A DNA stretch of 64,000 nucleotides, taken from Gemella cuniculi DSM 15828. GTDB lineage: Bacteria; Bacillota; Bacilli; Staphylococcales; Gemellaceae. The stretch covers positions 247,848 to 311,847 of the forward strand of contig NZ_KE384431.1 in assembly GCF_000425665.1 (NCBI RefSeq), in the 5' to 3' direction. The number at the start of each line of letters is the position of its first letter. Position 1 is the stretch's first letter. The translations under genes and the position numbers were made by a program. Of this stretch, positions 28,791 to 38,970 are shown piece by piece. The notes under the pieces were generated by a model, which worked only from the letters and a program-made list of their open reading frames with translations, was not told where the DNA came from and did no database searches.

Positions 28791-29852
28791 TTAATTTTCC
28801 AAAATAACAACTGGTTTTATTAAATCAGCTGGCTTTTCTTTCATAAGTAATAAGGCATCTTCTACTTTGTCAAAGCCATAAAATTTATGAGTTAATAGAT
28901 GATTTACGTCTAATTTCCCACATTCAATTAGTTTTGCTAATTTTTCTAAGCGTAATCTTCCTCCTGGCATTAAACCTCCCAAAATTTGTTTATGTCCCAT
29001 TCCAACACCCCATTCAACACGTGGGATATTTATGTAAGTACCTTTACCTAAGTAATTTACATTTCCTATTTTTCCTCCAGGTTTTAAGCATTTAACAACT
29101 GGTTCCATCGTTTCTACACTACCTCCAGCTATTATAGCTTTATCTACTCCTTTTCCATCTGTTAGTTTTAGTACTTGTTCATCAATTGATCCTTCTTTAT
29201 ATCCAATAAAATCAGTTGCACCATATTTTTTAGCTACATCACGGCAAATTTGTCGAGTACCTACTGCAATAATTCTAGATGCCCCTCTCAAATTTGCTCC
29301 AGCTACTGCCATTAAACCAACTGGCCCAATTCCGACTACTAGCACAGTATCTCCAAACTGTACATCAGCTAACTCCACACCATGAAATCCTGTTGGTACC
29401 ATATCAGAAAGCATACACGCTTCTTCTACACTAACTCCATCTGGAATATGTGCTAAGTTTCCATCTGCATCATTCACATGGAAAAATTCCCCAAACATCC
29501 CATCTTTAAAGTTAGAAAACTTCCATCCTGCTAGCATCCCCCCTGAATGCATTGGAAAACCTGCTTGTGCCTCTAAAGAATTCCAATCAGGCGTTATAGC
29601 TGCAACCATAACTCTATCTCCAACCTTAAAATCTTTTACTAATTCTCCTACCTCCACAACAACACCACAGCCTTCATGCCCCAATATCATATCAGTTCTT
29701 TCGCCAATTGCTCCTTCCCACACTGTGTGCACATCTGATGTACATGGTGACAACGCTAATGGTTTTATTATAGCATCGCTTGGTCCACAAACTGGTCTTT
29801 CTTTTTCAATCCAACCAATTTCTCCAATTTTTTTCATAGCAAAACCTTTCAT
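28791..29852 (-). CDS. NADP-type secondary alcohol dehydrogenase
   Basis: The 353-residue zinc enzyme starts at MKGFAMKKIGEIGWIE, with GGAGG upstream, and is closely similar along its length to the Thermoanaerobacter secondary alcohol dehydrogenase as I remember it. Catalytic zinc ligands are in PCTSDVHT (Cys37) and ILGHEG (His59, Glu60). The coenzyme fold VLVVGIGPVGLMAVAGA is followed by AVGTRQICRDVAKKYGA, whose T-R and Y fit NADPH binding. The structural zinc lobe is absent, as in that group. It would interconvert ketones or aldehydes with alcohols, or butanediol/acetoin. Confidence 0.9.
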   Translation of the reverse strand: MKGFAMKKIGEIGWIEKERPVCGPSDAIIKPLALSPCTSDVHTVWEGAIGERTDMILGHEGCGVVVEVGELVKDFKVGDRVMVAAITPDWNSLEAQAGFPMHSGGMLAGWKFSNFKDGMFGEFFHVNDADGNLAHIPDGVSVEEACMLSDMVPTGFHGVELADVQFGDTVLVVGIGPVGLMAVAGANLRGASRIIAVGTRQICRDVAKKYGATDFIGYKEGSIDEQVLKLTDGKGVDKAIIAGGSVETMEPVVKCLKPGGKIGNVNYLGKGTYINIPRVEWGVGMGHKQILGGLMPGGRLRLEKLAKLIECGKLDVNHLLTHKFYGFDKVEDALLLMKEKPADLIKPVVILEN

Positions 29853-30105
29853 AATGTTTCTCCTCCTTTTGTTTTGTAAAACAATTATCTCATTATTTTT
29901 TAAAATTTTCAATTATTAAAACTTATATTATCCTTCTCATTTCAAAATATAAGACGATTTTATATTTATTATTTTTATAATTGTTTTTCATATTTATTTC
30001 AAATTAAATTGAAAAAAAATTTATTCTATAATAGATTTTATATTACAAAAAAGAAAATTTATAATAAAAACTATATTTTTCAATTTATCTTGTATAACAA
30101 TATAA
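29853..30105. other. Intergenic stretch upstream of the alcohol dehydrogenase
   Basis: About 250 AT-rich bases with no supportable gene. It must hold the dehydrogenase promoter, but no convincing -35/-10 pair or Rex/CcpA site was found. Confidence 0.4.
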
Positions 30106-30180
30106 AAAAGCGATTACTACAAAAGTGAACTGTCCCTTAAATTAATTTTAGGTACAGCTCACTACAGCGTAATCGTCTTT
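30106..30180 (-). terminator. Long terminator hairpin after the YugP-type gene
   Basis: AAAAGCGATTAC pairs with GTAATCGTCTTTT, with further pairing inside (AGTGA...TCACT, CTGT...ACAG). It starts right at the protease gene's end. Confidence 0.7.
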
Positions 30181-30184
30181 TATT

Positions 30185-30907
30185 CTAATCTCTATTACTA
30201 CTCAATAATATAAATATAAATCTTAACATTTCCATTAAAGCTACTAATGCTGCTGCTACATATGTTAAAGCTGCTGCTGTTAAAACTTTTTTGCAATGTC
30301 TATGTTCTTGTTCATCAACTATATTAAGATCTACAACTTGTTCTAAAGCACGCTTAGAGGCATCAAACTCTACAGGCAAAGTTACCACTTGAAATAGTAC
30401 TGCAAATAACATGAATCCTACACCTATCCAAGCCACCGTATAACCAAATTGCCCTATTAGTCCAGTCAACATAAAGCCTACTAAAATTAAAATAGTTGAT
30501 AAATTTCCACCAATATTTGCTAACGGAACTAAACTATGTCTCCATCTCATAGGTTTGTAATCTGCAACTTTATCTTGGATAACATGTCCCACTTCGTGTG
30601 CTGCTATTGCTACTGAAGCAACTGTTGGTTGTGAATAAACTATCGGAGACAAAACAACAACATCTTTAGTGGGGTCATAATGGTCTGATAATTCATCTTC
30701 TCCTTTTATTACCTCAACTCCAGTTATTCCATTAGCTTGCATTATTATTTCCGCAACTTCTTTTCCTGTTAATCCTGATTTTGTTCTTACTTTTTTGTAT
30801 CTCTCATATGTACTTCTTACTTTAAATTGTGCCCATAACGGAATCAACATTATCAATAAAAAGTAAAGTATGTAACTAGCCGACGTTCCATAAAATCCTA
30901 TTGGCAT
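30185..30907 (-). CDS. Membrane zinc metallopeptidase, YugP type
   Basis: The 240-residue protein has an N-terminal helix, then the zinc-protease motif AIAAHEVGHVIQDK (HEVGH, about 103-107) and two or three C-terminal helices. It matches the PF04298 (YugP) family of putative neutral zinc peptidases. The substrate is unknown. Single gene, with GGAGG before the ATG. Confidence 0.85.
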   Translation of the reverse strand: MPIGFYGTSASYILYFLLIMLIPLWAQFKVRSTYERYKKVRTKSGLTGKEVAEIIMQANGITGVEVIKGEDELSDHYDPTKDVVVLSPIVYSQPTVASVAIAAHEVGHVIQDKVADYKPMRWRHSLVPLANIGGNLSTILILVGFMLTGLIGQFGYTVAWIGVGFMLFAVLFQVVTLPVEFDASKRALEQVVDLNIVDEQEHRHCKKVLTAAALTYVAAALVALMEMLRFIFILLSSNRD

Positions 30908-31003
30908 ATCAATTTCCTCCTAGTGGTAAATATATAAAGAAGATTATATCATGTTCTTCTATTATTTGCTAGTATTTTCTACCATTATTTAAGAAAAATT
31001 ATT

Positions 31004-31774
31004 TTAACTTCCCTGATATTTTATAAACAACTCCATTATTTTATCAGCAATTTTTTTCTCAATATTTGCTCCTGAAATTATTTCGTCTGCAACCTTAGTT
31101 AATTCCGAATATTCTCCAACTTGAATTCCATATGTCGCGTTCTCTATCATTTCTATATCATTTTTATCATTTCCAAATGCTACATATTCTGGAGATATAT
31201 TATTAATTATACTATTTGCTTTATTAATATCTACAGGATTAATGTAGATTGCTCTTTCTATTTCATGATACATAATAGAAACTTTTTTTTCATCGTTTGA
31301 AATATTTAAAATTTGATCACGAATTTCTTCATTTTTATTAACAAAAATTGCCATTTTTATAGGTTCTAGCATTTCATCTAGTTTTAATGATTTTGCAACT
31401 TTGTATTTATCAACATACTTGAAAAAGCTAATTTCTTCTTCCTTGTTATATACATAATTTATATAATCATCTATAAAATAAGGTAAATCATATTTTTCAC
31501 AGAACTTTAATATTCTTAAATAAAAATCCTTATTTAAGGGTGTATAAGTTAATAAATTTTGATTTTTATATACTGCTGCTCCATTAAGCGAAATAACAAT
31601 ATTTTCCTTAAAATCGTCTTTTAAAACTGGCATACAATCCCGGTATGATCTTGCAGATGCAAAACAAATTTCATGGCCATATTCTTCTGCCTTTTTTAAA
31701 ATTTCTATTATTTTATTTGAAATATTTTTTCCATCAAAACAAATTGTACCATCTAAATCAAATACAAATTTCAT
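31004..31774 (-). CDS. HAD-superfamily hydrolase, Cof type
   Basis: The 256-residue protein has the nucleophile motif FDLDGTICFDGK at the N-terminus, the lysine of motif III, and FGNDKNDIEMIENA near the C-terminus. A large type-C2 cap lies between. Such enzymes dephosphorylate sugar phosphates, flavin or pyridoxal compounds; the substrate is unknown. It starts 14 nt after der and is probably in one transcript with it. Confidence 0.85.
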   Translation of the reverse strand: MKFVFDLDGTICFDGKNISNKIIEILKKAEEYGHEICFASARSYRDCMPVLKDDFKENIVISLNGAAVYKNQNLLTYTPLNKDFYLRILKFCEKYDLPYFIDDYINYVYNKEEEISFFKYVDKYKVAKSLKLDEMLEPIKMAIFVNKNEEIRDQILNISNDEKKVSIMYHEIERAIYINPVDINKANSIINNISPEYVAFGNDKNDIEMIENATYGIQVGEYSELTKVADEIISGANIEKKIADKIMELFIKYQGS

Positions 31775-31788
31775 AATTAACTTCTACA

Positions 31789-33096
31789 TCAATTTCTTTT
31801 TCTTGCTAATAATTTTATTGGTGTTCCATCAAAATTAAATGAATCACGAATTCTATTTTCTAAAAATCTCTCATAAGAAAAGTGCATTAATTCTGGATAA
31901 TTTACAAAAAATACAAATGTTGGTGGGTTAATTGCAACTTGTGATGCGTAAAAAATGTTTAACCTCTTCCCTTTATCCATTGGTGTTGGATTCATAGATA
32001 CAGCATCAACGACAATTTCGTTTAATGTTGACGATTGAATTCTTCGCTGTCTATTTTCATACGATTCTTTTATTAATGGAAAAATGTTAAATACTCTCTG
32101 TTTTGTCTTTGCAGAAACATAAATAATCTTAGCATAATCTAGATAAGAAAAATTATCACGAATTTTCTCATCAAATTCCTTCATTGTTTTGTCATCTTTA
32201 GCTATTGCATCCCATTTATTGACAACTATTATTACCCCTTTTCCTGATTCATGTGCATAACCGGCAACTTTTTTATCTTGTTCAATAATCCCTTCTTCGG
32301 CATTAAGAACAACTAAAACAACATCGGATCTTTCTATAGCTTTTAATGAACGAAGTACTGAATATTTTTCACATGATTCATATACTTTTCCACGTTTTCT
32401 TATACCTGCTGTATCAATAACTACATATTCATCCCCATTATGAATAAAATCGGTATCAATAGCATCTCTTGTTGTTCCCGCAATATCAGATGCTATTACA
32501 CGCTCTTTTCCTAAAATTGTGTTAATTAAACTAGATTTTCCTACATTTGGTCTCCCTATTAAAGAAAATCTAATTTTTTTATCTTCTACTTCTTCGTCAG
32601 ATACTTTGAAATTTTTGCAAACTTCATCTAATAAATCTCCAATACCTAAACCATGTGAGCCAGATATTGGGAACGGTTCTCCAAAACCTAATGAATAAAA
32701 ATCATAAATCATATGATTCATATCAAAATTATCAATTTTATTAACTGCAAGTACAACTGGTTTATCTGTTTTGTAAAGAAGTTTCGCTACCTCTTCATCG
32801 TCACTAGTCACTCCATCACGACCGTTAGTTAGAAATATAATTACATCAGCTTCATCAATTGCCAATTCTGCCTGTGCCCTAATTTGCTTTTGAAATGGAG
32901 TATCCTCTAACTCTATTCCTCCAGTATCAATCATAAAGAAAGAATAATTTAACCATTCTGCTTTTGAATATATTCTATCACGAGTAACTCCCGCTACATC
33001 TTCTACTATAGAAAGTCTATCCCCTATTATTTTATTAAAAATAGTAGATTTCCCCACGTTTGGTCTTCCTATAATAGCCACTGTTGGTTTTGCCAT
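31789..33096 (-). CDS. der: Ribosome-assembly GTPase Der (EngA)
   Basis: Der has two GTPase domains in tandem and acts in 50S subunit maturation. The 435-residue protein has P-loops [12 protein letters not shown] (about 10) and [12 protein letters not shown] (about 183), DTGG and DTAG switch motifs, both NKID/NKWD motifs, and a C-terminal KH-like domain ending KLLARKRN. It ends with TGA. Downstream of an S1-domain gene on the same strand, the Bacillus order. Confidence 0.97.
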   Translation of the reverse strand: MAKPTVAIIGRPNVGKSTIFNKIIGDRLSIVEDVAGVTRDRIYSKAEWLNYSFFMIDTGGIELEDTPFQKQIRAQAELAIDEADVIIFLTNGRDGVTSDDEEVAKLLYKTDKPVVLAVNKIDNFDMNHMIYDFYSLGFGEPFPISGSHGLGIGDLLDEVCKNFKVSDEEVEDKKIRFSLIGRPNVGKSSLINTILGKERVIASDIAGTTRDAIDTDFIHNGDEYVVIDTAGIRKRGKVYESCEKYSVLRSLKAIERSDVVLVVLNAEEGIIEQDKKVAGYAHESGKGVIIVVNKWDAIAKDDKTMKEFDEKIRDNFSYLDYAKIIYVSAKTKQRVFNIFPLIKESYENRQRRIQSSTLNEIVVDAVSMNPTPMDKGKRLNIFYASQVAINPPTFVFFVNYPELMHFSYERFLENRIRDSFNFDGTPIKLLARKRN

Positions 33097-33179
33097 CTTT
33101 TTACCTCCACAATATAATTAATATAGACTTATTAATTAAATATCAATTTCTAAAAAAATTATTACTCTTATTCAAAAAA

Positions 33180-33222
33180 TAATAGCAATAGACACCTATC
33201 AATCTACTGCCATTATTTTTTC
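33180..33222 (-). terminator. Terminator after the S1-domain protein gene
   Basis: On the minus strand AATAATGGCAGTAGA pairs with TCTATTGCTATTATT and a T-run follows. Confidence 0.65.
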
Positions 33223-33237
33223 TAATTAATCTAGAAA

Positions 33238-34446
33238 TTAAAGTTCAATATCTTTAAATTTATCTGCAACACTAAATGAAGTATCTTCGTCTTTTAAATA
33301 AGATGTGTCAAATTCTGGTTCTTCTTTAACTTCTTCTTTTTTAGGTTTTTCCTGTAATTCTTTTATAGTTAAAGACAATCTTTCATTTTCAAAATCTACA
33401 TCAAGTACTTTTACAGTTACTTTATCACCTCTGTTAAGAACATCTGATACATTATTTACTCTCTCGTGAGAAATTTGAGAAATGTGTACTAATCCCTCTA
33501 CATCATCCATAATCTCTACAAATGCTCCAAACGCAGTTGTATTACGTACAACACCTTCTAGCACATCTCCAGTTTTAATGGTTGCACGAGCTACTTCCCA
33601 CTGTGTTGGTAACAATGTTTTTGCCGATAATGATACCCTTTCATTTTCTTTATCAACTGCAATTACTGCAACTTTTACCATATCACCAACAGAAAGAACA
33701 TCTTCTATTTTATCAAAACGCTTATGTGATATCTCGGAAATATGAAGTAATCCATCAATCTCTCCTAAATTAACAAATGCACCAAAGCTAGCAATACGAT
33801 TTACTTTTCCTTCTACAACATCTCCTACATTAATATTATCGTAGATCTCCGCTAATTTTTTAGCCTGCTCTTCTTCTAAAATCACCCTTCTATTTAAGAT
33901 AATTTTATTTTTAGATTTATCAACTTCTTCAATTTTGAATGTATATTCTTTACCTACAAAACTTGATAAATCTTTTTTAAATTTAACATCAATATAAGAT
34001 CCTGGAATAAACGCACGTAATCCCTCAACTTCCGCTAGTAATCCACCTTTTGTTTGTGCAGATACAGTTGCAGTTATATATTCACCATTTTCAAATTTTT
34101 CTATTAACTGAGTCCAAGATAACTCCATAAGTTTTCTATATTCAGCATTTTCTAAAATTTTATGTGACAGATAAATCACACCTGGAACATCTTCTGTTCT
34201 TTTTTCACGATCTACTCTAATACCAGTAACTTGTGCTTCTATTTCATCACCAACCGATAGTATTTCTTCAATATTTTCAAACGGCTTTCTTGTAATTTGA
34301 TTTCGCAAAATCACACAATCATACTGCGCTCCTGCTACATCAACATATACTCTATCAGATTCAATTTTAGATACAGTTCCAGTTACCTTATCTCCTTTTT
34401 TTAGCATTTCTGAGCTATTTAATAATTCCTCAAATGAAGTTGTCAT
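33238..34446 (-). CDS. rpsA: S1 RNA-binding-domain protein (RpsA/YpfD type)
   Basis: The 402-residue protein has four S1 domains, each with a start like KGDKVTGTVSKIESDRVYVDV, INVGDVVEGKVNRIASFGAFVNL and TGDVLEGVVRNTTAFGAFVEI (in part), and an acidic C-terminal tail. In low-GC Gram-positives this short S1 homologue is not the full E. coli-type ribosomal S1 and its role in translation is less clear. Strong GGAGG before the ATG. Followed by der. Confidence 0.88.
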   Translation of the reverse strand: MTTSFEELLNSSEMLKKGDKVTGTVSKIESDRVYVDVAGAQYDCVILRNQITRKPFENIEEILSVGDEIEAQVTGIRVDREKRTEDVPGVIYLSHKILENAEYRKLMELSWTQLIEKFENGEYITATVSAQTKGGLLAEVEGLRAFIPGSYIDVKFKKDLSSFVGKEYTFKIEEVDKSKNKIILNRRVILEEEQAKKLAEIYDNINVGDVVEGKVNRIASFGAFVNLGEIDGLLHISEISHKRFDKIEDVLSVGDMVKVAVIAVDKENERVSLSAKTLLPTQWEVARATIKTGDVLEGVVRNTTAFGAFVEIMDDVEGLVHISQISHERVNNVSDVLNRGDKVTVKVLDVDFENERLSLTIKELQEKPKKEEVKEEPEFDTSYLKDEDTSFSVADKFKDIEL

Positions 34447-34524
34447 TACTTCTAATCCTCCTGTGCTTACAATAACATACTATATATTATACATCAAAAT
34501 TGCTATTATGTCATTTATTTTATG

Positions 34525-35256
34525 TTAATTTTTTAATTCTTTTTTTATTTCATCAAATAATTTTTTTTCTTTTTCATCTAATTTATAATTCTCCAACAAA
34601 TCTGGTCGCCTCAAATATGTTCTTTTTAAACTTTCTTTTTTTCTATATATTTCTATATTTTTATGATGACCTGAAGTTAATACATCTGGAACTATCATAC
34701 CCTTATAATTTTTTGGTCTGGTATACTGTGGATATTCTAAAAGTCCAGTTGAAAACGAATCATCTTTATGTGATTCTTCTTTGCCTAAAACCTCAGGAAC
34801 TAATCTCGCTATACTATCGACCATAGTCATTGCAGCAAACTCCCCTCCAGTCAAAATAAAATCACCTATTGACAATTCATCAGTTACTAGATACTCTCTT
34901 ATTCGTTCATCATAACCTTCATAATGACCACAGATAAAAACTAAATGTTCTTCTTTAGAAAGTTCCTCTGCTTTTTTTTGACTAAACCTTTCACCTTGAG
35001 GGCATAACAAAATAATTCTTGTACTTTCTGTTTTATTTAGACTTTCAATCGCATTAAATATTGGTTCTGGCTTTAAAACCATTCCTTGTCCCCCACCAAA
35101 CGGATAATCATCCACCTGATTATGCTTATTTCCAGAAAATTTTCTATAATCTACAATATTTATATTAACAAGTTGTTTTTCTTTCGCTTTTCCTAAAATA
35201 GAATGATTAAGTGAAGTAAACATTTCTGGAAATAATGTTAAAATATCTATTTTCAT
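34525..35256 (-). CDS. trmD: tRNA (guanine37-N1)-methyltransferase
   Basis: TrmD methylates G37 next to the anticodon with S-adenosylmethionine, preventing frameshifts. The 243-residue SPOUT-fold protein has [10 protein letters not shown] at the start, [32 protein letters not shown] and the knot region [13 protein letters not shown]. Its ATG overlaps the rimM stop by one base. Confidence 0.97.
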   Translation of the reverse strand: MKIDILTLFPEMFTSLNHSILGKAKEKQLVNINIVDYRKFSGNKHNQVDDYPFGGGQGMVLKPEPIFNAIESLNKTESTRIILLCPQGERFSQKKAEELSKEEHLVFICGHYEGYDERIREYLVTDELSIGDFILTGGEFAAMTMVDSIARLVPEVLGKEESHKDDSFSTGLLEYPQYTRPKNYKGMIVPDVLTSGHHKNIEIYRKKESLKRTYLRRPDLLENYKLDEKEKKLFDEIKKELKN

Positions 35257-35765
35257 TAGTTAAATAACCCTTCCATTATTTCAATTTCTACTTTTTTATT
35301 TTTTATATCTATATTTTTTACAACATCCTCAATATATGGAATCAAGACTTCTTTTCCTTGTTCATTTTTTATAACCCAAACATCATTTGCTCCTGGAGTC
35401 AATATTTCTATTATCTCTCCCAAAAATTTAGCATTTTCATCAAAAACTTTACAACCTATAATTTCATGAAAATAAAATTCGTTCTCTCCTAGTTCTTCTG
35501 TATTCTCTACATCAATTTTTATCTGCAAATTCTTTAATTTTTCTGCTTCCTCTATTGAATTTATTTCTTCAAATTTTACAAGTAATGAATTCTTGTGTTG
35601 TCTATAATTTTCTACAACGACCTCTTTAATCAGTTGATTTCCTCTTGTAATCAATAATTTGTTACCTTTTGAAAAACGTTTCTCTTCAAAATCTGTAGAA
35701 GAAATAACTTTTAACTCCCCTTTTAATGAATGTGTATTTACAATTTTTCCTACTTTTAAACGCAT
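35256..35765 (-). CDS. rimM: 16S rRNA processing factor RimM
   Basis: RimM binds S19 and helps mature the 30S head. The 169-residue protein has the N-terminal [16 protein letters not shown] motif and a C-terminal PRC-barrel with [21 protein letters not shown] (in part). Coupled to trmD by a TAATG overlap. Unusually, the genes 13 nt upstream are an ABC transporter (phnE), not rpsP and ffh. Confidence 0.94.
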   Translation of the reverse strand: MRLKVGKIVNTHSLKGELKVISSTDFEEKRFSKGNKLLITRGNQLIKEVVVENYRQHKNSLLVKFEEINSIEEAEKLKNLQIKIDVENTEELGENEFYFHEIIGCKVFDENAKFLGEIIEILTPGANDVWVIKNEQGKEVLIPYIEDVVKNIDIKNKKVEIEIMEGLFN

Positions 35766-35778
35766 TAAGATCTCCTTT

Positions 35779-37341
35779 TTATTTCTTTACTTTTATCCTT
35801 ATCAAATATGATATATTTTCTATAATAATTATCGCTGAACATAATCCAATCAAAAGGGTTGATATTCTATTCCAATTTCTATACTCTATATTATTTACTA
35901 GAAGCTGACCTATTCCTCCTGCTCCCACCATTCCTAATATAGTAGAATTTTTTATATTCGATTCAAATCTATATAAAACTATTGTTACAAATTCTGGAAA
36001 ATATCCATTAAAAATTATTTTTATATAGCTCACAAAATTTCCTAATCCCAAACTTTTAGTTGTCAACAAAATATTACTATTCATTCCTTCAAGTACTTCA
36101 CTATACATTTTTGTAATCACACCTATTGTGTAAATATAAAGGGCAAAAAAACTACTTATCATACCTGGACCAAACCCTCTAAAAAATATTAAAGCAACTA
36201 TTATTGGTGGAAAGGTCCTTAATATGTTAACGATAATTTTAGAGATTATTGCCTTATATTTTCCGAATAAATTTGCAGAAGCTAAGTACGAAGTTATTAT
36301 TGCTGTAAATGCTGCAAAGGCTGTTGCAACAAATGCAATAATAATGCTTACAGCTAATTGAACTAGCATTTTAGTAGTATAAGACCAATCAGGTTTAATT
36401 ATTTCTGTTACAAAAACTTTTAGTTGTTTTACACCTATTAAAAATCTTTCTCCACTTATATTTATAAAATTACTAACATAAAAAATACTACCAACAATAA
36501 GTAACGAAAAAATAATTTTAAAAATATTTTTCTTAAATATAAACTTTTCATAAGTCACATAATTAATACTTTCTAAATTTCTAAAATAAAAACTAATTGA
36601 ATCTATTATGAAAATTAAAATTACCAATACTAAAATAATTAAAGAAACCCTGTCATAACGAAGATGGTTTAATTCCTTCCATAAACGCTGCCCTATTCCC
36701 CCTGCTCCAACTAAACCTAAGACACTAGCTCCTCTTATACTTGATTCTAATACAAGAAAATAAACAGAAATAATAGCAGGTTTTAAATTTGATAAAATTG
36801 CATTTTTATAAAGGGCGAATTTTGACACTCCCAAACATTCGACAGCCTCTAAATGTTTTTTTTCAATTTCCTCTGCATACTCTTTTAAAAGTTTTGATGC
36901 AGTCAGTAAATTTATTATATACATACTTAAAAATCCACTAAAAGCTCCTGTACTAAATAAACTAACAAGAATAGCCGCAACAATTAAAAATGGTAATGTC
37001 CTAAAAATTGAAAAAATTGCACTTACAAACTTAGGAATTAGCTTTAATTCGAATAAAATATTCGTCAAAAATGGTAGTATTATTAAAACTGTAAGCAATG
37101 CTAATATTGATGAAAACAATGCAATATTTAAAGTTTCTATAATTGGTTGATACAAACTTTTTAGAATACTAAAATCTATTGGATACATTCTTAAAATAAG
37201 ATTTTTTATTCTTTCAAATCCCAAAGAAAAACTCTTCGCATCATAAGATGAGTACGCAACTAAAAACAATAAGATAAATAATGCATAACTAAATAATTTT
37301 CCTAATTGTTTTTTAATTATAAAGTTCTTCAAATTCATCAT
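35779..37341 (-). CDS. phnE: Phosphonate-type ABC permease, two domains fused
   Basis: This 520-residue protein is a tandem fusion of two PhnE-type permease domains. Each has its own EAA loop (AVECLGVSKFALYKNAIL and TTKSLGLGNFVSYIKIIF) and a GAGGIGQ motif (about 215 and 485). One chain thus supplies both membrane halves of an importer for phosphonate, phosphite or a similar compound. It overlaps phnC by about 30 nt. The start is one of three adjacent codons, GTG-ATG-ATG; the middle is used here. Confidence 0.88.
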   Translation of the reverse strand: MMNLKNFIIKKQLGKLFSYALFILLFLVAYSSYDAKSFSLGFERIKNLILRMYPIDFSILKSLYQPIIETLNIALFSSILALLTVLIILPFLTNILFELKLIPKFVSAIFSIFRTLPFLIVAAILVSLFSTGAFSGFLSMYIINLLTASKLLKEYAEEIEKKHLEAVECLGVSKFALYKNAILSNLKPAIISVYFLVLESSIRGASVLGLVGAGGIGQRLWKELNHLRYDRVSLIILVLVILIFIIDSISFYFRNLESINYVTYEKFIFKKNIFKIIFSLLIVGSIFYVSNFINISGERFLIGVKQLKVFVTEIIKPDWSYTTKMLVQLAVSIIIAFVATAFAAFTAIITSYLASANLFGKYKAIISKIIVNILRTFPPIIVALIFFRGFGPGMISSFFALYIYTIGVITKMYSEVLEGMNSNILLTTKSLGLGNFVSYIKIIFNGYFPEFVTIVLYRFESNIKNSTILGMVGAGGIGQLLVNNIEYRNWNRISTLLIGLCSAIIIIENISYLIRIKVKK

Positions 37342-38050
37342 CACTCACCATATTAGAATTTTTGTAAAATAAAATCTTGCCGTCTTTTAATCCTAAAATT
37401 TTGTTGCTGTATTTTTTTGCTAAGTTTATATCATGTAAATTTATTAAAATACTAATTCCATTTTCTTTATTTAACTTACTAAAAGTGTCCATAATAAGAT
37501 AGGTATTTTTCTCATCTAAACTACTAACTGGCTCATCTGCCAATATAATTTTTGGATTCTGAGCAAAGGACTTCGCAATTGCTACTCTCTGTTTTTGTCC
37601 ACCTGATAAATATTTTGATTTCCTAAATGCTTCATCTTCCAATCCCACTTGTTTCAAATATTCAATACCTTCCTGATATTCTTTTTTCGAATAACCTAAA
37701 ATAAGTTCTAAAAAAGATTTTTTTGATAAATAAGGAGTTAATACATTTTCCACTGTATATAGATTATCTAAAACATTGTAATCTTGAAAAATAAATGCAA
37801 TATTTCTTCTTAATCTTTTTAATTGTTTTTTATTATAGTTTAAAATATTTTTTTCTCCAAAAGCTATTTCCCCTTTTTGAGGGCGATTCAAAAGGTTTAT
37901 ACATCTTAAAAGTGTTGATTTACCTGCACCGCTTTTCCCAACAATCGCTACAAAATCTCCTTCTTTAACCTCAAAAGATAAATTATCTAAAACTTTTTTT
38001 TCTCCATAATTAAAAATCAGATTTTCTATCCTTAATCTTTCGCTTTTCAC
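37313..38050 (-). CDS. phnC: Phosphonate-type ABC transporter ATPase
   Basis: The 245-residue ATPase powers the PhnE permease. It has Walker A VGKSGAGKSTLLR (about 37), the signature LSGGQKQRVAIAKS (about 150), Walker B ILADEPVSSLDEK and the H-loop histidine in LINLHDI. It starts at a GTG with GGGGTGAAG upstream. The cognate binding lipoprotein, phnD, is 1.3 kb upstream beyond a tRNA cluster. Confidence 0.9.
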   Translation of the reverse strand: MKSERLRIENLIFNYGEKKVLDNLSFEVKEGDFVAIVGKSGAGKSTLLRCINLLNRPQKGEIAFGEKNILNYNKKQLKRLRRNIAFIFQDYNVLDNLYTVENVLTPYLSKKSFLELILGYSKKEYQEGIEYLKQVGLEDEAFRKSKYLSGGQKQRVAIAKSFAQNPKIILADEPVSSLDEKNTYLIMDTFSKLNKENGISILINLHDINLAKKYSNKILGLKDGKILFYKNSNMVSDDEFEELYN

Positions 38051-38176
38051 TGCTTCACCCCACTATTTTTATATAGTTTTTAATATAATTTGAATAAACA
38101 TCAATTTATTAATGATGATTAAAAATTTTATAGATAATATTATATCATTTTATTTTTCATTTTTCAGCTTTTAAAC

Positions 38177-38214
38177 AAAAAAACTTACCCTTTGTTATTA
38201 AGAATAAGTTTTTT
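38177..38214 (-). terminator. Terminator after the thioredoxin-like gene
   Basis: AAAACTTA pairs with TAAGTTTT with short flanking runs, a few bases past the stop at 38224. Confidence 0.6.
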
Positions 38215-38223
38215 CGTTAAAAT

Positions 38224-38571
38224 TTAATTGATAAATTCTCTTATTTCTTCTATAGATAAACTTGAATCACAGACAACTCTTACGTCTTTATTTTCAGACA
38301 CCAATAAACCTGGAACTGTTTTTATCGAAAATTCTTCTCTTAGATTATCAATACCCTCGCTATCTTTTGAATCTTGACTATTTATAAAATATACATTTAA
38401 ACTATCATTTATTATCACATCACTCAATTTTGGCATAAATTTCCTACAAAATGGACAAGTCGCCCTTCCTACAAATAGGATAAATTTTTCTTCTGATTCA
38501 ATTTTTTCCAAAGCAATTTTAGAATTTATAATTTCATAATATTCCAGATATTCTTCAAATGTTTTTTCCAT
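38224..38571 (-). CDS. Thioredoxin-like protein, bacteriocin-accessory type
   Basis: The 115-residue thioredoxin-fold protein has the active-site [17 protein letters not shown] (CxxC near residue 40) and the cis-proline region KTVPGLLV. It resembles the small CxxC proteins of streptococci annotated as bacteriocin transport accessory proteins, disulfide-forming enzymes without a signal peptide. ATG of MEKTF chosen, 10 nt after GAGGAG. No bacteriocin genes adjoin it, so a general redox role is as likely. Confidence 0.78.
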   Translation of the reverse strand: MEKTFEEYLEYYEIINSKIALEKIESEEKFILFVGRATCPFCRKFMPKLSDVIINDSLNVYFINSQDSKDSEGIDNLREEFSIKTVPGLLVSENKDVRVVCDSSLSIEEIREFIN

Positions 38572-38646
38572 TATCTGCACACTCCTCTATTTTAGTATAC
38601 CACTATTCTACTTTATAAAATTTTTATATACCAGTTTTTTGCTTAC

Positions 38647-38679
38647 AAAAAAAGTAATACGCAAATAACTGCATATTAC
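38647..38679 (-). terminator. Terminator of the tRNA operon
   Basis: On the minus strand GTAATATGCA pairs with TGCGTATTAC (one bulge) and seven Ts follow. It lies 23 nt past the last tRNA. Confidence 0.85.
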
Positions 38680-38704
38680 CTCTAACAATAATTTATATTA
38701 ATGG

Positions 38705-38778
38705 GGCGGATAAAGGGAATCGAACCCTCGAATGTCGGAACCACAATCCGATGCGTTAACCACTTCGCCATATCCGCC
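38705..38778 (-). tRNA. tRNA-His (GTG)
   Basis: A 74-nt cloverleaf with acceptor GGCGGATA / TATCCGCC, anticodon loop TTGTGGT and TTCGA in the T arm. The CCA end is encoded (38702-38704). Last gene of the six-tRNA operon. Confidence 0.95.
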
Positions 38779-38791
38779 ATAAAATAAAAAA

Positions 38792-38864
38792 TGCCTTGAG
38801 ACAGAGTCGAACTGCCGACACATGGAGCTTCAATCCATTGCTCTACCAACTGAGCTATCAAGGC
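38792..38864 (-). tRNA. tRNA-Phe (GAA)
   Basis: A 73-nt cloverleaf with acceptor GCCTTGA / TCAAGGC, D arm AGCTCAGTTGGTAGAGC, anticodon loop TTGAAGC and T arm GTTCGAC. CCA is not encoded. Confidence 0.95.
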
Positions 38865-38872
38865 AAAAATGG

Positions 38873-38945
38873 CGGTCCCGACGGGAATCGAACCCGCGAT
38901 CTCCTGCGTGACAGGCAGGCGTGATAACCGCTACACCACGGGACC
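38873..38945 (-). tRNA. tRNA-Asp (GTC)
   Basis: A 73-nt cloverleaf with acceptor GGTCCCG / CGGGACC, anticodon loop CTGTCAC and T arm GGTTCGATTCC. The CCA end is encoded. Confidence 0.95.
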
Positions 38946-38970
38946 AAACTCTTATTCTCAATTCAAATGG

